From NCBI GenBank assembly GCA_023386345.1, contig JAEWJT010000011.1, positions 1 to 64,000 on the forward strand: 64,000 nt of DNA. The letters are read 5' to 3'. Below the pieces are notes generated by a model. It saw only the letters and a list, made by a program, of their open reading frames with translations, searched no databases and had not been told where the DNA came from. Source of the stretch: Bacillota bacterium (GTDB taxonomy: Bacteria; Bacillota; Clostridia; Tissierellales; Sedimentibacteraceae). Positions 26,620-35,383 of the stretch are shown here, piece by piece; the first letter of the stretch is position 1, and every line of letters starts with the position of its first letter. A program made the position numbers and the translations under genes.

Positions 26620-27555
26620 ATGGAAATTTTATTTGGGATTTTAGTTTTAGTTGTGTTAGTTTTAGTGGTTTCATGTATCAAGATTGTTCCACAGGCACAC
26701 GCATTTGTTGTTGAAAGACTTGGCGCATATCAAGGAACATGGAGCGTTGGTATGCACTTTAAATTACCGCTTATTGAGAAAATTGCGAAAAGAGTTTCTT
26801 TAAAGGAACAGGTTGCTGATTTTCCACCACAGCCTGTTATCACAAAGGACAATGTAACAATGCAAATTGATACAATAGTGTATTTTCAGATTTCTGATCC
26901 TAAATTTTATACATATGGTGTTGTTAATCCAATAAAAGCTATAGAAAATTTAACAGCTACTAGCTTAAGAAACATCATAGGTGAGTTGGAGCTGGATGAA
27001 ACACTTACATCAAGAGAAGTTATTAATACAAAGATGAGAGCTGTACTTGATGAAGCAACTGATCCTTGGGGAATTAAAATCACTAGAGTTGAGTTAAAGA
27101 ACATTATGCCTCCTGCTGCAATTCAAGATGCAATGGAAAAGCAAATGAAGGCAGAGAGAGAAAGACGTGAATCTATACTAAGAGCAGAGGGCGAAAAGAA
27201 ATCAGCAATTTTGATTGCTGAGGGTAAAAAAGAATCTCTGATATTGCAGGCAGAGGCTGAAAAGACATCAGTGATACTAAGAGCAGAAGCTAAAAAAGAA
27301 GCTGCAGTTAGAGAAGCAGAGGGTGAAGCAGAGGCTATACTTAAGCTTCGTCAAGCAGAAGCTGACGGATTAAAGATGTTAAAGGATGCGCAGCTTAGTC
27401 AAGAGGTTATTACTCTAAAAAGCTTTGAAGCCTTAACAAAGGTAGCAGATGGAAAATCAACAAAAATTATTATACCATCAAATTTACAAAATATTGCGAG
27501 TCTAGCTACTATGTTTGCAGAAACTATAAAAACTGATAATATTGATATGAAATAA
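26620..27555 (+). CDS. SPFH/Band 7 (stomatin-like) protein
   Basis: The 311-residue protein has one N-terminal transmembrane segment (ILVLVVLVLVVSCIKIV). The SPFH domain follows (AHAFVVERLGAYQGTW, then DNVTMQIDTIVYFQISDP, then TSLRNIIGELELDETLTSR). A long Glu/Ala/Lys-rich coiled coil (about residues 165-255), typical of paraslipin-like proteins, drives oligomerisation. The pairing with NfeD 27 bases upstream is the common operon structure. AGGAGG precedes the ATG. It likely forms large membrane-associated rings involved in membrane quality control. Confidence 0.92.
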   Translation: MEILFGILVLVVLVLVVSCIKIVPQAHAFVVERLGAYQGTWSVGMHFKLPLIEKIAKRVSLKEQVADFPPQPVITKDNVTMQIDTIVYFQISDPKFYTYGVVNPIKAIENLTATSLRNIIGELELDETLTSREVINTKMRAVLDEATDPWGIKITRVELKNIMPPAAIQDAMEKQMKAERERRESILRAEGEKKSAILIAEGKKESLILQAEAEKTSVILRAEAKKEAAVREAEGEAEAILKLRQAEADGLKMLKDAQLSQEVITLKSFEALTKVADGKSTKIIIPSNLQNIASLATMFAETIKTDNIDMK

Positions 27556-27583
27556 AGTTATAATAAATAATATTTTTAGTAAT

Positions 27584-27615
27584 AAAACCATGCAGTTTCC
27601 ACAATGTATGGTTTT
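27584..27615 (+). terminator. Terminator after NfeD-stomatin operon
   Basis: AAAACCATGCA pairs with TGTATGGTTTT (one wobble), about 30 bases after the stop codon. Confidence 0.7.
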
Positions 27616-27710
27616 GTGCTTATAGGTAAATAATTTCTGCTTAAAATATTGATAAAATCTAAAATATAAAATATATTTTTAAAATTTTTTGAAGTTTTAG
27701 TAAATAATCC

Positions 27711-27739
27711 TTGAAAAAGTAAAAGATATATAATAAAAT
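27711..27739 (+). promoter_or_regulatory. Promoter of the Ca2+-type P-ATPase
   Basis: TTGAAA (27711-27716) and TAAAAT (27734-27739) have a 17-base spacer. The leader from here to the start codon is about 310 bases. Confidence 0.55.
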
Positions 27740-27749
27740 ATAATCAATT

Positions 27750-27916
27750 GAATATTTCGCGAGGGAGTAGTTCGCATCTATATTGATAGGTAAAAAGATA
27801 TATTGATATTTGAATGTGTTTAAAGTCATCATCACGATTATTTTATAATCTGGCTTAAACTAAAGAACAAGACTTGTACACGATACACTTATTTTGTGTT
27901 GTGTACAAGTCTTTTT
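27750..27916 (+). promoter_or_regulatory. Possible yybP-ykoY (Mn2+) riboswitch with terminator
   Basis: The leader has GAGGGAGTAG (27761-27770), like the conserved GGGGAGTAG of yybP-ykoY aptamers. About 100 bases later it has GGCTTAAAC and GAACAAGAC. The latter overlaps the 5' arm of a strong hairpin (GACTTGTACAC with GTGTACAAGTC, then T5). A terminator that competes with the closing aptamer stem is the expected ON-switch layout, and P-type ATPases are frequent targets. The pairing of the outermost stem is not clear by eye, so the assignment is tentative; the terminator itself is clear. Confidence 0.5.
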
Positions 27917-28059
27917 AAATTATTCTTATAGCGACATTATAATACTAATTCTAATTAAAAAATCAGCTATTTATCTTATTAAAATGTTAATATGGCTGAA
28001 TAGATTAAATTTAATTAGGAATAGTAATAAAAGGCAAATTAAAGGAGAGTAAATTTATT

Positions 28060-30693
28060 ATGAAATTTTACAATGAAAGTACAGAAAAAGTTTTATCTGA
28101 AGTTGGCAGTTCAGAGGGAGGCTTGTCAAATGCTGAGGCAGAGAAGCGTTTATCTCAGAATGGTAAGAATAAGCTAGCTGAGGCAGAAAAAGAAAGTATT
28201 TTTAAACGCTTTTTAGAAGAGCTTAAAGACCCTATGCTAATCATGCTTATGGTAGCGGCTCTTGTTTCAGGAATAACCTCAGTTATGCAAGGTCATGGCG
28301 AATATGCAGAAGTTGTAATAATTATGATAGTCGTAATATTAAATGCAAGCTTAGGTGTATATCAAGAGAGCAAGGCTGAAAAGGCTATAGAGGCATTACA
28401 GCAAATGGCAGCAGCCACAAGTAAGATTATAAGAGATGGAAAGATAGTAACATTAAAAAGTGAAGATATAGTAGTTGGTGACATTGTTATATTAGAAGCT
28501 GGAGATGCAGTCCCTGCTGACGGACGTATTATTGAAAATGCTAGTATGAAAATCGAAGAAGCAGCACTTACTGGAGAAAGCGTACCTGTAAGTAAAATGA
28601 TAGATATTCTTGGAATGGGAGAAAAGAAAGAAGTTTCTCTTGGCGATAGAAAAAATATGGTTTACATGGGTAGTACAGTGGTTTACGGACGTGGTAAGGC
28701 AGTTGTTTGTGCAACAGGAATGGATACCGAAATGGGTAAGATAGCAGATGCACTTGCAAAGGCAGAAGATGGGGAAACACCTCTGCAAATAAAGCTTGGA
28801 CAATTAAGTAAAACCTTAAGTTATGGAGTAATTGCCATATGTGCATTTGTATTTGCATTTAGCTTGTTCCGTGCCGGAAATTTAGGAATGGAAACTATTC
28901 TGAATACATTCATGGTAGCTGTAAGTTTGGCTGTTGCAGCAATACCTGAGGGATTGGCTACAGTTGTTACAATAGTTTTATCTATTGGGGTAACTAATAT
29001 GTCAAAGCGTAATGCTATTATTAGAAAGCTGACAGCTGTTGAAACTCTTGGATGCGCTCAGGTAATATGCAGTGATAAGACAGGTACATTAACTCAAAAT
29101 AAAATGACAGTAGTTGACCACTATGGAGACAATGAAGCATTTTTGGCAAGAGCAATGGCACTTGCAAGTGACGCAGAGCTTGAAAGCAATGGCTCTGCAG
29201 TAGGAGAGCCTACAGAGGTTGCTCTGGTAAATTATGCTAATAAATTAAATCTTAATAAAAATGAATTAAAGAAAGAAGAACCTCGTATTGGAGAAGCTCC
29301 TTTTGATAGTTCAAGAAAAATGATGAGTACAGTTCACAATACAAAAGATGGAATTATTCAATATACAAAGGGTGCTCCTGATGAAGTGTTAAAACGCTGT
29401 ACACGAATCATCGATAATGGTAACATAAGGAAAATAAGTGAACAAGATATAAACAATATTTTAAAAACGAATAAATCATTTGCAGATAGAGCATTGCGTA
29501 TTTTGGCTGTGGCATATAAACCTCATGACGCAGAGCCTGCATTGTATGAGGCAGAGGCTTTGGAAAATGATTTAGTATTTGTTGGCTTAGCAGGAATGAT
29601 AGACCCTGTAAGACCAGAAGTGTATGAAGCTGTTAAGGATTGCAAAAAATCAGGTATACGCCCTATAATGATAACTGGAGACCATAAAGATACTGCAATT
29701 GCAATAGCTATGGAGCTTGGAATAATAACTGAACCAACGCAGGCAATAACTGGGGCAGAGCTTAACCATTTTTCAGATGAAGAATTTAAAAAGGTTATAG
29801 GAAATTACAGTGTTTATGCCAGAGTTCAGCCTGAGCATAAGGTGCGTATAGTTAAGACATGGCAAGAAAATGGCTTTGTTACAGCTATGACAGGAGATGG
29901 AGTAAATGACGCTCCAAGTATTAAAACAGCCGATATCGGTATAGGTATGGGTATAACAGGAACAGATGTAACAAAAAATGTTGCTGATATGGTATTGACA
30001 GATGATAATTTTGCAAGCATAGTTGGTGCTGTTTCAGAGGGAAGAACAATATATGACAATATCCGTAAAGCTATACAGTTCTTGCTTTCAAGTAACCTAA
30101 GTGAAGTTATCAGTATATTTGTAGCATCTATTTTGAACTTTACAATATTAAAACCAGCTCATCTATTGTGGATTAACCTGATAACAGATACATTCCCTGC
30201 AATAGCATTGGGTATGGAACCAGCTGAACCGGGAATTATGGACAGAAGACCAAGAGAAAAGTCAGAGGGTATCTTTGCTGGTGGTGTAGGCTTTAATTCT
30301 ATATATCAAGGTGTGATGGTATCAGTATTAACACTTGCAGCATACTTTATAGGACACTATATTGAAAGTGGTGTATGGGAGATTGCAAATAGTGCTGATG
30401 GTATGACAATGGCATTCTTAACAATGAATATGTCAGAAATATTCCACGCATTTAATATGAGAAGCTCGCATAAAAGCATATTTACATTAAAGACACATAA
30501 TAAATACTTATATGCTTCTTTAGTAGGAGGTATGGCTCTAACAGTAGCTGTTATGTATGTACCATTTTTATCTAATGCTTTTGGACTTGAACATATAAAT
30601 ATGCTTGAGTTTAGTATTGCAATGTTACTTGCATTGTGTGTAATTCCAATTGTTGAAATTGTTAAATTAATTCAAAGAAGTAAAGTTAAATAA
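28060..30693 (+). CDS. Ca2+/Mn2+-type P2 P-type ATPase
   Basis: The 877-residue protein is a P2-type cation pump close to SERCA/PMR1 calcium ATPases. It has the N-terminal cation-ATPase domain, TGESVPVSK of the actuator domain, the membrane-ligand motif AIPEGLATVVT (about residue 290), the phosphorylation site CSDKTGTLTQNKM and the hinge TGDGVNDAPS. The ligand helix NLITDTFPAIALGME (M6) lies near the C-terminus. It probably exports Ca2+ or Mn2+. AAAGGAG precedes the ATG. The long leader with a possible Mn2+ riboswitch would fit manganese detoxification. Confidence 0.92.
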   Translation: MKFYNESTEKVLSEVGSSEGGLSNAEAEKRLSQNGKNKLAEAEKESIFKRFLEELKDPMLIMLMVAALVSGITSVMQGHGEYAEVVIIMIVVILNASLGVYQESKAEKAIEALQQMAAATSKIIRDGKIVTLKSEDIVVGDIVILEAGDAVPADGRIIENASMKIEEAALTGESVPVSKMIDILGMGEKKEVSLGDRKNMVYMGSTVVYGRGKAVVCATGMDTEMGKIADALAKAEDGETPLQIKLGQLSKTLSYGVIAICAFVFAFSLFRAGNLGMETILNTFMVAVSLAVAAIPEGLATVVTIVLSIGVTNMSKRNAIIRKLTAVETLGCAQVICSDKTGTLTQNKMTVVDHYGDNEAFLARAMALASDAELESNGSAVGEPTEVALVNYANKLNLNKNELKKEEPRIGEAPFDSSRKMMSTVHNTKDGIIQYTKGAPDEVLKRCTRIIDNGNIRKISEQDINNILKTNKSFADRALRILAVAYKPHDAEPALYEAEALENDLVFVGLAGMIDPVRPEVYEAVKDCKKSGIRPIMITGDHKDTAIAIAMELGIITEPTQAITGAELNHFSDEEFKKVIGNYSVYARVQPEHKVRIVKTWQENGFVTAMTGDGVNDAPSIKTADIGIGMGITGTDVTKNVADMVLTDDNFASIVGAVSEGRTIYDNIRKAIQFLLSSNLSEVISIFVASILNFTILKPAHLLWINLITDTFPAIALGMEPAEPGIMDRRPREKSEGIFAGGVGFNSIYQGVMVSVLTLAAYFIGHYIESGVWEIANSADGMTMAFLTMNMSEIFHAFNMRSSHKSIFTLKTHNKYLYASLVGGMALTVAVMYVPFLSNAFGLEHINMLEFSIAMLLALCVIPIVEIVKLIQRSKVK

Positions 30694-30759
30694 TTATTTG
30701 TATTATTGCCAGGATTGTGTTAAGCTATCTAAGTAAACAAATTATATTGGAGAAAAGTG

Positions 30760-31473
30760 ATGCGACTAATTAATACTTTCCACTCATCATGGAGTGAATT
30801 TTTAAATGAAGAAACTATGAATAAATTACATGATATAGATGTGAAAATAGGTGATAATATAAATCCTGAGCCTGAGAATGTTCTAAGATTTCTAAACAAT
30901 GACTTAAACAGTATAAAAGTGGTAATTTTGGGACAGGATCCATATCCTGAAAAGGGCAGAGCTACAGGAAGATCATTTGAGGTTGGAGATTTGCATGATT
31001 GGAACGATAAGTTTAGACAAGTATCTCTTAAAAATATAATTAGATTGATTCATAAAAATTATAACAATGTAGAGAATTACAATGAAATCAGAAAATTTTC
31101 AACAATACAGGAAGAAATAAAATCTGGTAAATTTAATATATTAGCACCTGGAGAGATATTTAAATCTTGGGAAAAGCAAGGTGTTTTAATGCTCAATACT
31201 TATCTGAGTGTAGAAGCAGGAAAGTCAGGTAGTCATATAGACATATGGGAAGATTTTAGTATAAGCTTACTTAAATTTATTTCAACAAAAAATAAGAACA
31301 TTAACTGGTTTTTATGGGGTAAACAAGCGGAGGATAAGGCTCAATATATTGTAGATGGAGAGAAGTATATTAGCAGGCATCCGATGATGTGCTCGGAAAA
31401 ATATGAGGATGATTTCTTAAAATCAAGTTGCTTTAAAGATACTATGAATCTTATAAATTGGCTAGGACTATAA
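30760..31473 (+). CDS. Divergent uracil-DNA glycosylase-family protein
   Basis: The 237-residue protein has the uracil-DNA glycosylase fold with the water-activating motif GQDPYP (Asp60) and RATGRSFEV following it. VLMLNTYLSVEAGKSGSH is the equivalent of the uracil-binding strand and LLLNTVLTV of Ung, and WFLWGKQAEDKA the equivalent of the late FILWG strand. The usual DNA-intercalation loop HPSPLS is replaced by SRHPMMCSEKYEDD, keeping only the His-Pro, and PYH is PYP. It therefore may have changed specificity or weak activity. GGAG lies upstream of ATG 30760; a GTG just before it is less well spaced. A strong terminator follows. Confidence 0.8.
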   Translation: MRLINTFHSSWSEFLNEETMNKLHDIDVKIGDNINPEPENVLRFLNNDLNSIKVVILGQDPYPEKGRATGRSFEVGDLHDWNDKFRQVSLKNIIRLIHKNYNNVENYNEIRKFSTIQEEIKSGKFNILAPGEIFKSWEKQGVLMLNTYLSVEAGKSGSHIDIWEDFSISLLKFISTKNKNINWFLWGKQAEDKAQYIVDGEKYISRHPMMCSEKYEDDFLKSSCFKDTMNLINWLGL

Positions 31474-31552
31474 TTAAAAAATAGTAATGATTTATGCGGG
31501 AGTACTTTATTTATCCCGGTTGTAAGGATTTAAAAATTAGAATAATAAAAAT

Positions 31553-31605
31553 ATGTTAAGAAGTTTTTAAATAATATTAAAATTTCTTAACATATTTTAT
31601 TTTTT
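31553..31605 (+). terminator. Terminator after the glycosylase gene
   Basis: ATGTTAAGAA pairs with TTCTTAACAT, followed by ATTTTATTTTTT. It lies in the 328-base gap before nrdJ. Confidence 0.75.
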
Positions 31606-31657
31606 ACTTGGACATATTAAAATATAAAGCATTTTAACCAATTTTAAATTTTTATGC

Positions 31658-31679
31658 CAAATACTATATATAGTATTTG
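31658..31679. promoter_or_regulatory. Perfect 22-bp palindrome, NrdR-box-like
   Basis: The half-site CAAATACTATA is followed directly by its reverse complement. It shares the ACTATATATAGT core of NrdR boxes and lies one base upstream of the -35 box of nrdJ. A weaker ACAATATGTTGT copy overlaps the -10 region about 42 bases away, four helical turns, which fits the paired boxes NrdR uses. Confidence 0.65.
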
Positions 31680-31680
31680 C

Positions 31681-31709
31681 TTGACAGATATTTATAACAA
31701 TGCTACAAT
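31681..31709 (+). promoter_or_regulatory. Promoter of nrdJ
   Basis: TTGACA (31681-31686) and TACAAT (31704-31709) with a 17-base spacer. Confidence 0.8.
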
Positions 31710-31801
31710 ATGTTGTATACAAAAATTATAAGAAACTTTATATAAATTGAAAATTTCATTCAATTTTTAAATCTATTATCTAATTTTCTAAGAGGTGCAG
31801 T

Positions 31802-34156
31802 ATGTCGAAAATATTAAAAAGAACAGGGATTTTAGCAGATTTTACAGTATCTAAAATCGAAGATGCTATAGTTAAGGCTATGAAGGAAACTAAGGTGGGG
31901 GTTGATTTGGATATTGCTAGAGAAATATCAGAATCTATTGCTAAAGAGATAGAAGATAAGAAATTCCCTATACCAGTTGAGCTTGTACAGGATATGGTTG
32001 AGGATAGGCTCATGGAGAGCAAACGAAAAGATGTAGCAAAAAAATACATACTATATAGATATGAAAGAGATAAATCAAGAGATAAAAGAAAAAGAAGAGA
32101 TTTCAAACTTCTTACAGAGGAATTTATAAGTAAATACAAACATAAAGAAAACCCTATGAACCAGCTGGGCAGCTTTGTTTATTATAGAACTTATTCGAGA
32201 TGGCTTGATGATGAAAGAAGAAGAGAATACTGGTGGGAAACAGTAAGAAGAGCTGTTGAGTACAATTGTAGCTTAGTTCCTACAACAAAAGAAGAAGCAG
32301 AGGCTTTATACGATAACATATTTAATCTAAGACAATTTTTGTCTGGAAGAACTTTCTGGGTAGGAGGAACCTCTGTAGCTTACAACTATCCTATAGCAAA
32401 TTATAACTGTGCATTTGAGGTTATTGATAATTATCACGCATTTAAAGATTTGTTCTATTTGCTTATGGTAGGCTCCGGAGTTGGAGTAAGAGTTTTAAAA
32501 TCTGATGTAGAGAAACTGCCAAAGCTTAGAAGTAATTATATGATTATACACGAGGACTACAGCCCTGTGGATTCAGAAAGTCGCGAGGACAGCACAAGTC
32601 TTGAATTCCACAAAAATAATACTGCTAAGATAGTTGTTGGAGATAGTAAAGAGGGTTGGGTTCAAGCATTAGACTTTTTCTTTAAAATTATATACAGTTC
32701 AGAATATAGAAATATAAGTACGGTAGTTATTAAATATGATAATGTCAGACCAAAGGGAGAGGTTTTAAAAACTTTTGGAGGAACTGCAAGTGGACATATC
32801 AGCCTTAAAAATATGTTTACTAAAATAGATAAGGTAATAAAGAAAAGAAGCAGCATAGAAGGAAAAGAAAGATTTAAAGTTAGAGCTATTGACTGTTTAG
32901 ATATGGCAAATATTATAGGTGAAAATGTAGTAGTAGGTGGAGTTAGAAGAACTGCTGAAATCATGCTTATAGATTATGATGATAAGGAATGTATAGAAGC
33001 AAAAACCAATCTGTACAAGCAAATTGACGGTCAATGGATAGTAGACAAGGATATTATCCATAGACAAATGAGCAATAATTCTATTTATTATAAACAAAAG
33101 CCATCTAAGGAGCAATTGCATTGGCAGATAGAGCAAATGAGATATTCCGGTGAACCTGGTTGGGTAAATGAGGTAGCAGGTGCAAAGAGAAGGGAAAACA
33201 TGAATGGTGTTAATCCTTGTGGGGAGATACTGCTTGATTCTAAAGGATTATGTAATTTAACTACTCTTAATGTCTTTGCCTTTGTAAATGATGATAATAC
33301 TTTAGATGAACACGGCTTGCTTGAAGCACAAAGATTGTCTGTTAGATCAGCATATCGTATGACTTGCGTTGAGTTGGAGCTTCCAGATTGGGACAGCGTT
33401 CAGCAAAGAGATAAGCTAACAGGCTGTTCGTTGACGGGCTGGCAGGATATGGTAAATGCAATAGGCTTAAATAGAGATGAGCAGGCAGTTTTGTTAAGAA
33501 AACTTAGAAAAGTAGCTAAGGAAGAAGCTAAGAGATACGCTATGGAAATAGGGGAGAAAGAACCTATTCTAGTGACTACAGTTAAACCAGAAGGTACGCT
33601 TTCACAGCTTCCATCTGTTTCAAGCGGTGTTCATTATTCTCATTCCCCATATTTCATAAGAAGAGTTAGAATTAATAGTCACGATCCTCTTGTTAAGGTT
33701 TGTGAGGAACTAGGATATACAATACATCCGGAGGTTGGGCAGGATTTAGAAACTTGTACAACTAAGGTTGTTGAATTCCCTTGTAAATCACCGATAGGAA
33801 AGACAAAGTATGATGTAAGTGCTATTGAACAGCTCGAAAATTATAAGCTTTTTATGGAAAATTACGTTGATCATAACTGTTCTATAACAATTCATGTTAG
33901 AGACAAGGAATGGAAAGATGTTGAAAAATGGGTATGGGAAAATTGGGATGATGTAGTTGCATTGTCGTTCCTATCATTGGATGATAGCTTCTATCAACTC
34001 ATGCCATATGAGGCTATATCAGAAGAAGAGTATTCAAGAAGAATATCAGAGATGAGACCTTTTATACCATCACTTTTAAATAAATACGAATTAAATGAAT
34101 CAGACTTAGATGTTGGAACTGATGGTTGCGACAATGGAGTTTGTCCAATAAGATAG
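31802..34156 (+). CDS. nrdJ: Adenosylcobalamin-dependent (class II) ribonucleoside-triphosphate reductase
   Basis: The 784-residue enzyme reduces ribonucleotides to deoxyribonucleotides with adenosylcobalamin. Residues 1-90 resemble an ATP-cone regulatory domain (TVSKIEDAIVKAMKET, then ESKRKDVAKKYILYRYERD). The rest matches the monomeric Lactobacillus leichmannii-type reductase: FLSGRTFWVGGTSV, MVGSGVGVRVLKSD, active-site NPCGEILLDSKGLCNLTTLN (about residues 473-492), and KPEGTLSQLPSVSSGVHYSH. The C-terminal GTDGCDNGVCPIR holds the redox-shuttle cysteines. It works as a single chain without a small subunit. An NrdR-like palindrome and consensus promoter are upstream, so transcription is probably repressed when dATP is plentiful. 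Confidence 0.93.
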   Translation: MSKILKRTGILADFTVSKIEDAIVKAMKETKVGVDLDIAREISESIAKEIEDKKFPIPVELVQDMVEDRLMESKRKDVAKKYILYRYERDKSRDKRKRRDFKLLTEEFISKYKHKENPMNQLGSFVYYRTYSRWLDDERRREYWWETVRRAVEYNCSLVPTTKEEAEALYDNIFNLRQFLSGRTFWVGGTSVAYNYPIANYNCAFEVIDNYHAFKDLFYLLMVGSGVGVRVLKSDVEKLPKLRSNYMIIHEDYSPVDSESREDSTSLEFHKNNTAKIVVGDSKEGWVQALDFFFKIIYSSEYRNISTVVIKYDNVRPKGEVLKTFGGTASGHISLKNMFTKIDKVIKKRSSIEGKERFKVRAIDCLDMANIIGENVVVGGVRRTAEIMLIDYDDKECIEAKTNLYKQIDGQWIVDKDIIHRQMSNNSIYYKQKPSKEQLHWQIEQMRYSGEPGWVNEVAGAKRRENMNGVNPCGEILLDSKGLCNLTTLNVFAFVNDDNTLDEHGLLEAQRLSVRSAYRMTCVELELPDWDSVQQRDKLTGCSLTGWQDMVNAIGLNRDEQAVLLRKLRKVAKEEAKRYAMEIGEKEPILVTTVKPEGTLSQLPSVSSGVHYSHSPYFIRRVRINSHDPLVKVCEELGYTIHPEVGQDLETCTTKVVEFPCKSPIGKTKYDVSAIEQLENYKLFMENYVDHNCSITIHVRDKEWKDVEKWVWENWDDVVALSFLSLDDSFYQLMPYEAISEEEYSRRISEMRPFIPSLLNKYELNESDLDVGTDGCDNGVCPIR

Positions 34157-34181
34157 CAGTTTGAAGTTGGTTTACACAATA

Positions 34182-34226
34182 AAAAAACACAGAGAAAAAT
34201 GTTTTAAATTTTTCTTTGTGTTTTTT
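34182..34226 (+). terminator. Terminator after nrdJ
   Basis: AAAACACAGAGAAAAA pairs with TTTTTCTTTGTGTTTT (one wobble), followed by T-rich sequence; it can act in both directions. Confidence 0.82.
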
Positions 34227-34289
34227 AATTTTTCTAAGTATTTGTTTGCTACTCTACGAAGCATTTAAGTATAGTTCTTAGCAGATAAA

Positions 34290-34613
34290 TTAAAACAGCA
34301 GCCACCACCAAAACAATGGAACAAATGGATTATATCCCGGTCCGTATCCCGGTCTATTTCTTCTCCAACCTGGTCTGTTCCACATTCTTTGAGACATCTC
34401 ATCGCCATAAGGTGACATATTACCATAAGGCGACATAGGCATCATTGGTGACATTGGCGACATAGGCATCATTGGGTTCATTGCACCATATTCCCATGGC
34501 ATTGGTGCGTCCATATTAAACATCTCCCAATTTGGAAGGTCATCTTGATTGAAGTCAGTTGGCACTACATTGTTAAATTTTAAATATTCTACAAACAATT
34601 CTTTATTAGTCAC
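34290..34613 (-). CDS. Small Met/Pro/Gly-rich protein with C-terminal hydrophobic tail
   Basis: This 107-residue protein starts from GTG with AGGAGG upstream. Residues 1-40 look folded (NKELFVEYLKFNNVVPTDF). The middle (about 44-70) is a low-complexity run of MSP/MMP units, followed by an Arg/Gly/Pro/Tyr stretch (GWRRNRPGYGPGYNP) and a tail ending FVPLFWWWLLF. No family was recognised. The Met/Pro/Tyr-rich composition is reminiscent of spore-coat or surface structural proteins, but that is only a compositional guess. Confidence 0.6.
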   Translation of the reverse strand: MTNKELFVEYLKFNNVVPTDFNQDDLPNWEMFNMDAPMPWEYGAMNPMMPMSPMSPMMPMSPYGNMSPYGDEMSQRMWNRPGWRRNRPGYGPGYNPFVPLFWWWLLF

Positions 34614-34719
34614 TGTAAACCTCCTAAACGATTATTATTTATTTTATGTGTTTAATATAGATATGTGAATGGGAAATTATATTTTAAACTTAATTAGAGC
34701 TTAAATTAATCCGAAATAA

Positions 34720-34760
34720 AAAAATTTGTCGGGTTATATTAAAAAACCCGACAAATTTTT
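34720..34760 (-). terminator. Bidirectional terminator at the end of the SEC-C gene
   Basis: AAATTTGTCGGGTT pairs with AACCCGACAAATTT around a nine-base loop. It overlaps the stop codon of the minus-strand SEC-C gene by two bases. Confidence 0.82.
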
Positions 34761-35256
34761 ATTTACCACAACATTTTTTATATTTTTTTCCAGAGCCACA
34801 TGGACATGGATCATTTCTTCCTACTTTGCTATCGTTGATAACTTGCTTTGAACGATTGTGTTCTTTTCTAATTTCTTTTCTTTTTTCTTCAGAAAGAACA
34901 TTATCCCAATCAGCTAGATTGTATAGCCAATCAGCTTTTACCTCATACATGTTCCATAGCAATTTTTCAAAATCATATTCAGCGTTGATTTGTGTTTCCT
35001 CTGTGATATCCTCTAATTCAAGTCTTTGTTTAAAACTGTCGTTAGCTCCGTCTAAGAAACTTACAATCTGTTTAATGGAACAATTGAATTTTTCTGAAAG
35101 TTCCTTTACAGTTCCATTTATAACAGGGTCATTTTTGCTAAGAATTACTTTATATATTTCAATTTCATTTTCCATGTAATCTTTCCAAAATACAGCATAA
35201 TCCTCTTGTGTTTTAACACTTTCTAAGTCTTTAGTCCATTCCTTAAATAAACTCAT
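34759..35256 (-). CDS. SEC-C metal-binding domain protein
   Basis: The 165-residue protein ends with a SEC-C zinc motif (VGRNDPCPCGSGKKYKKCC, about residues 146-164), as found at the C-terminus of SecA. The N-terminal 140 residues are helical and acidic, with no recognised enzyme domain, and resemble other small clostridial SEC-C proteins of unknown function. ATG 35256 is preferred because the apparent earlier ATG forms part of an AATGGAG ribosome site. It may bind the SecA partner network or ribosomes; that is inferred from the motif only. Confidence 0.75.
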   Translation of the reverse strand: MSLFKEWTKDLESVKTQEDYAVFWKDYMENEIEIYKVILSKNDPVINGTVKELSEKFNCSIKQIVSFLDGANDSFKQRLELEDITEETQINAEYDFEKLLWNMYEVKADWLYNLADWDNVLSEEKRKEIRKEHNRSKQVINDSKVGRNDPCPCGSGKKYKKCCGK

Positions 35257-35383
35257 TTTTTTCTCCATTTCTTTAGTTCTTCTATATTATTTTATCAGAA
35301 AATTCGCAAATTACAAGCAATAATTTAAAATACATATTTATATATAATTATATTGAAGTTAACTAATATGTAGAAATTATCAA

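Noticed and set aside
28492..28858. Minus-strand frames inside the P-type ATPase and similar overlapping frames elsewhere
   Set aside because: They overlap clearly conserved genes, lack ribosome sites and have the composition expected of shadow frames.
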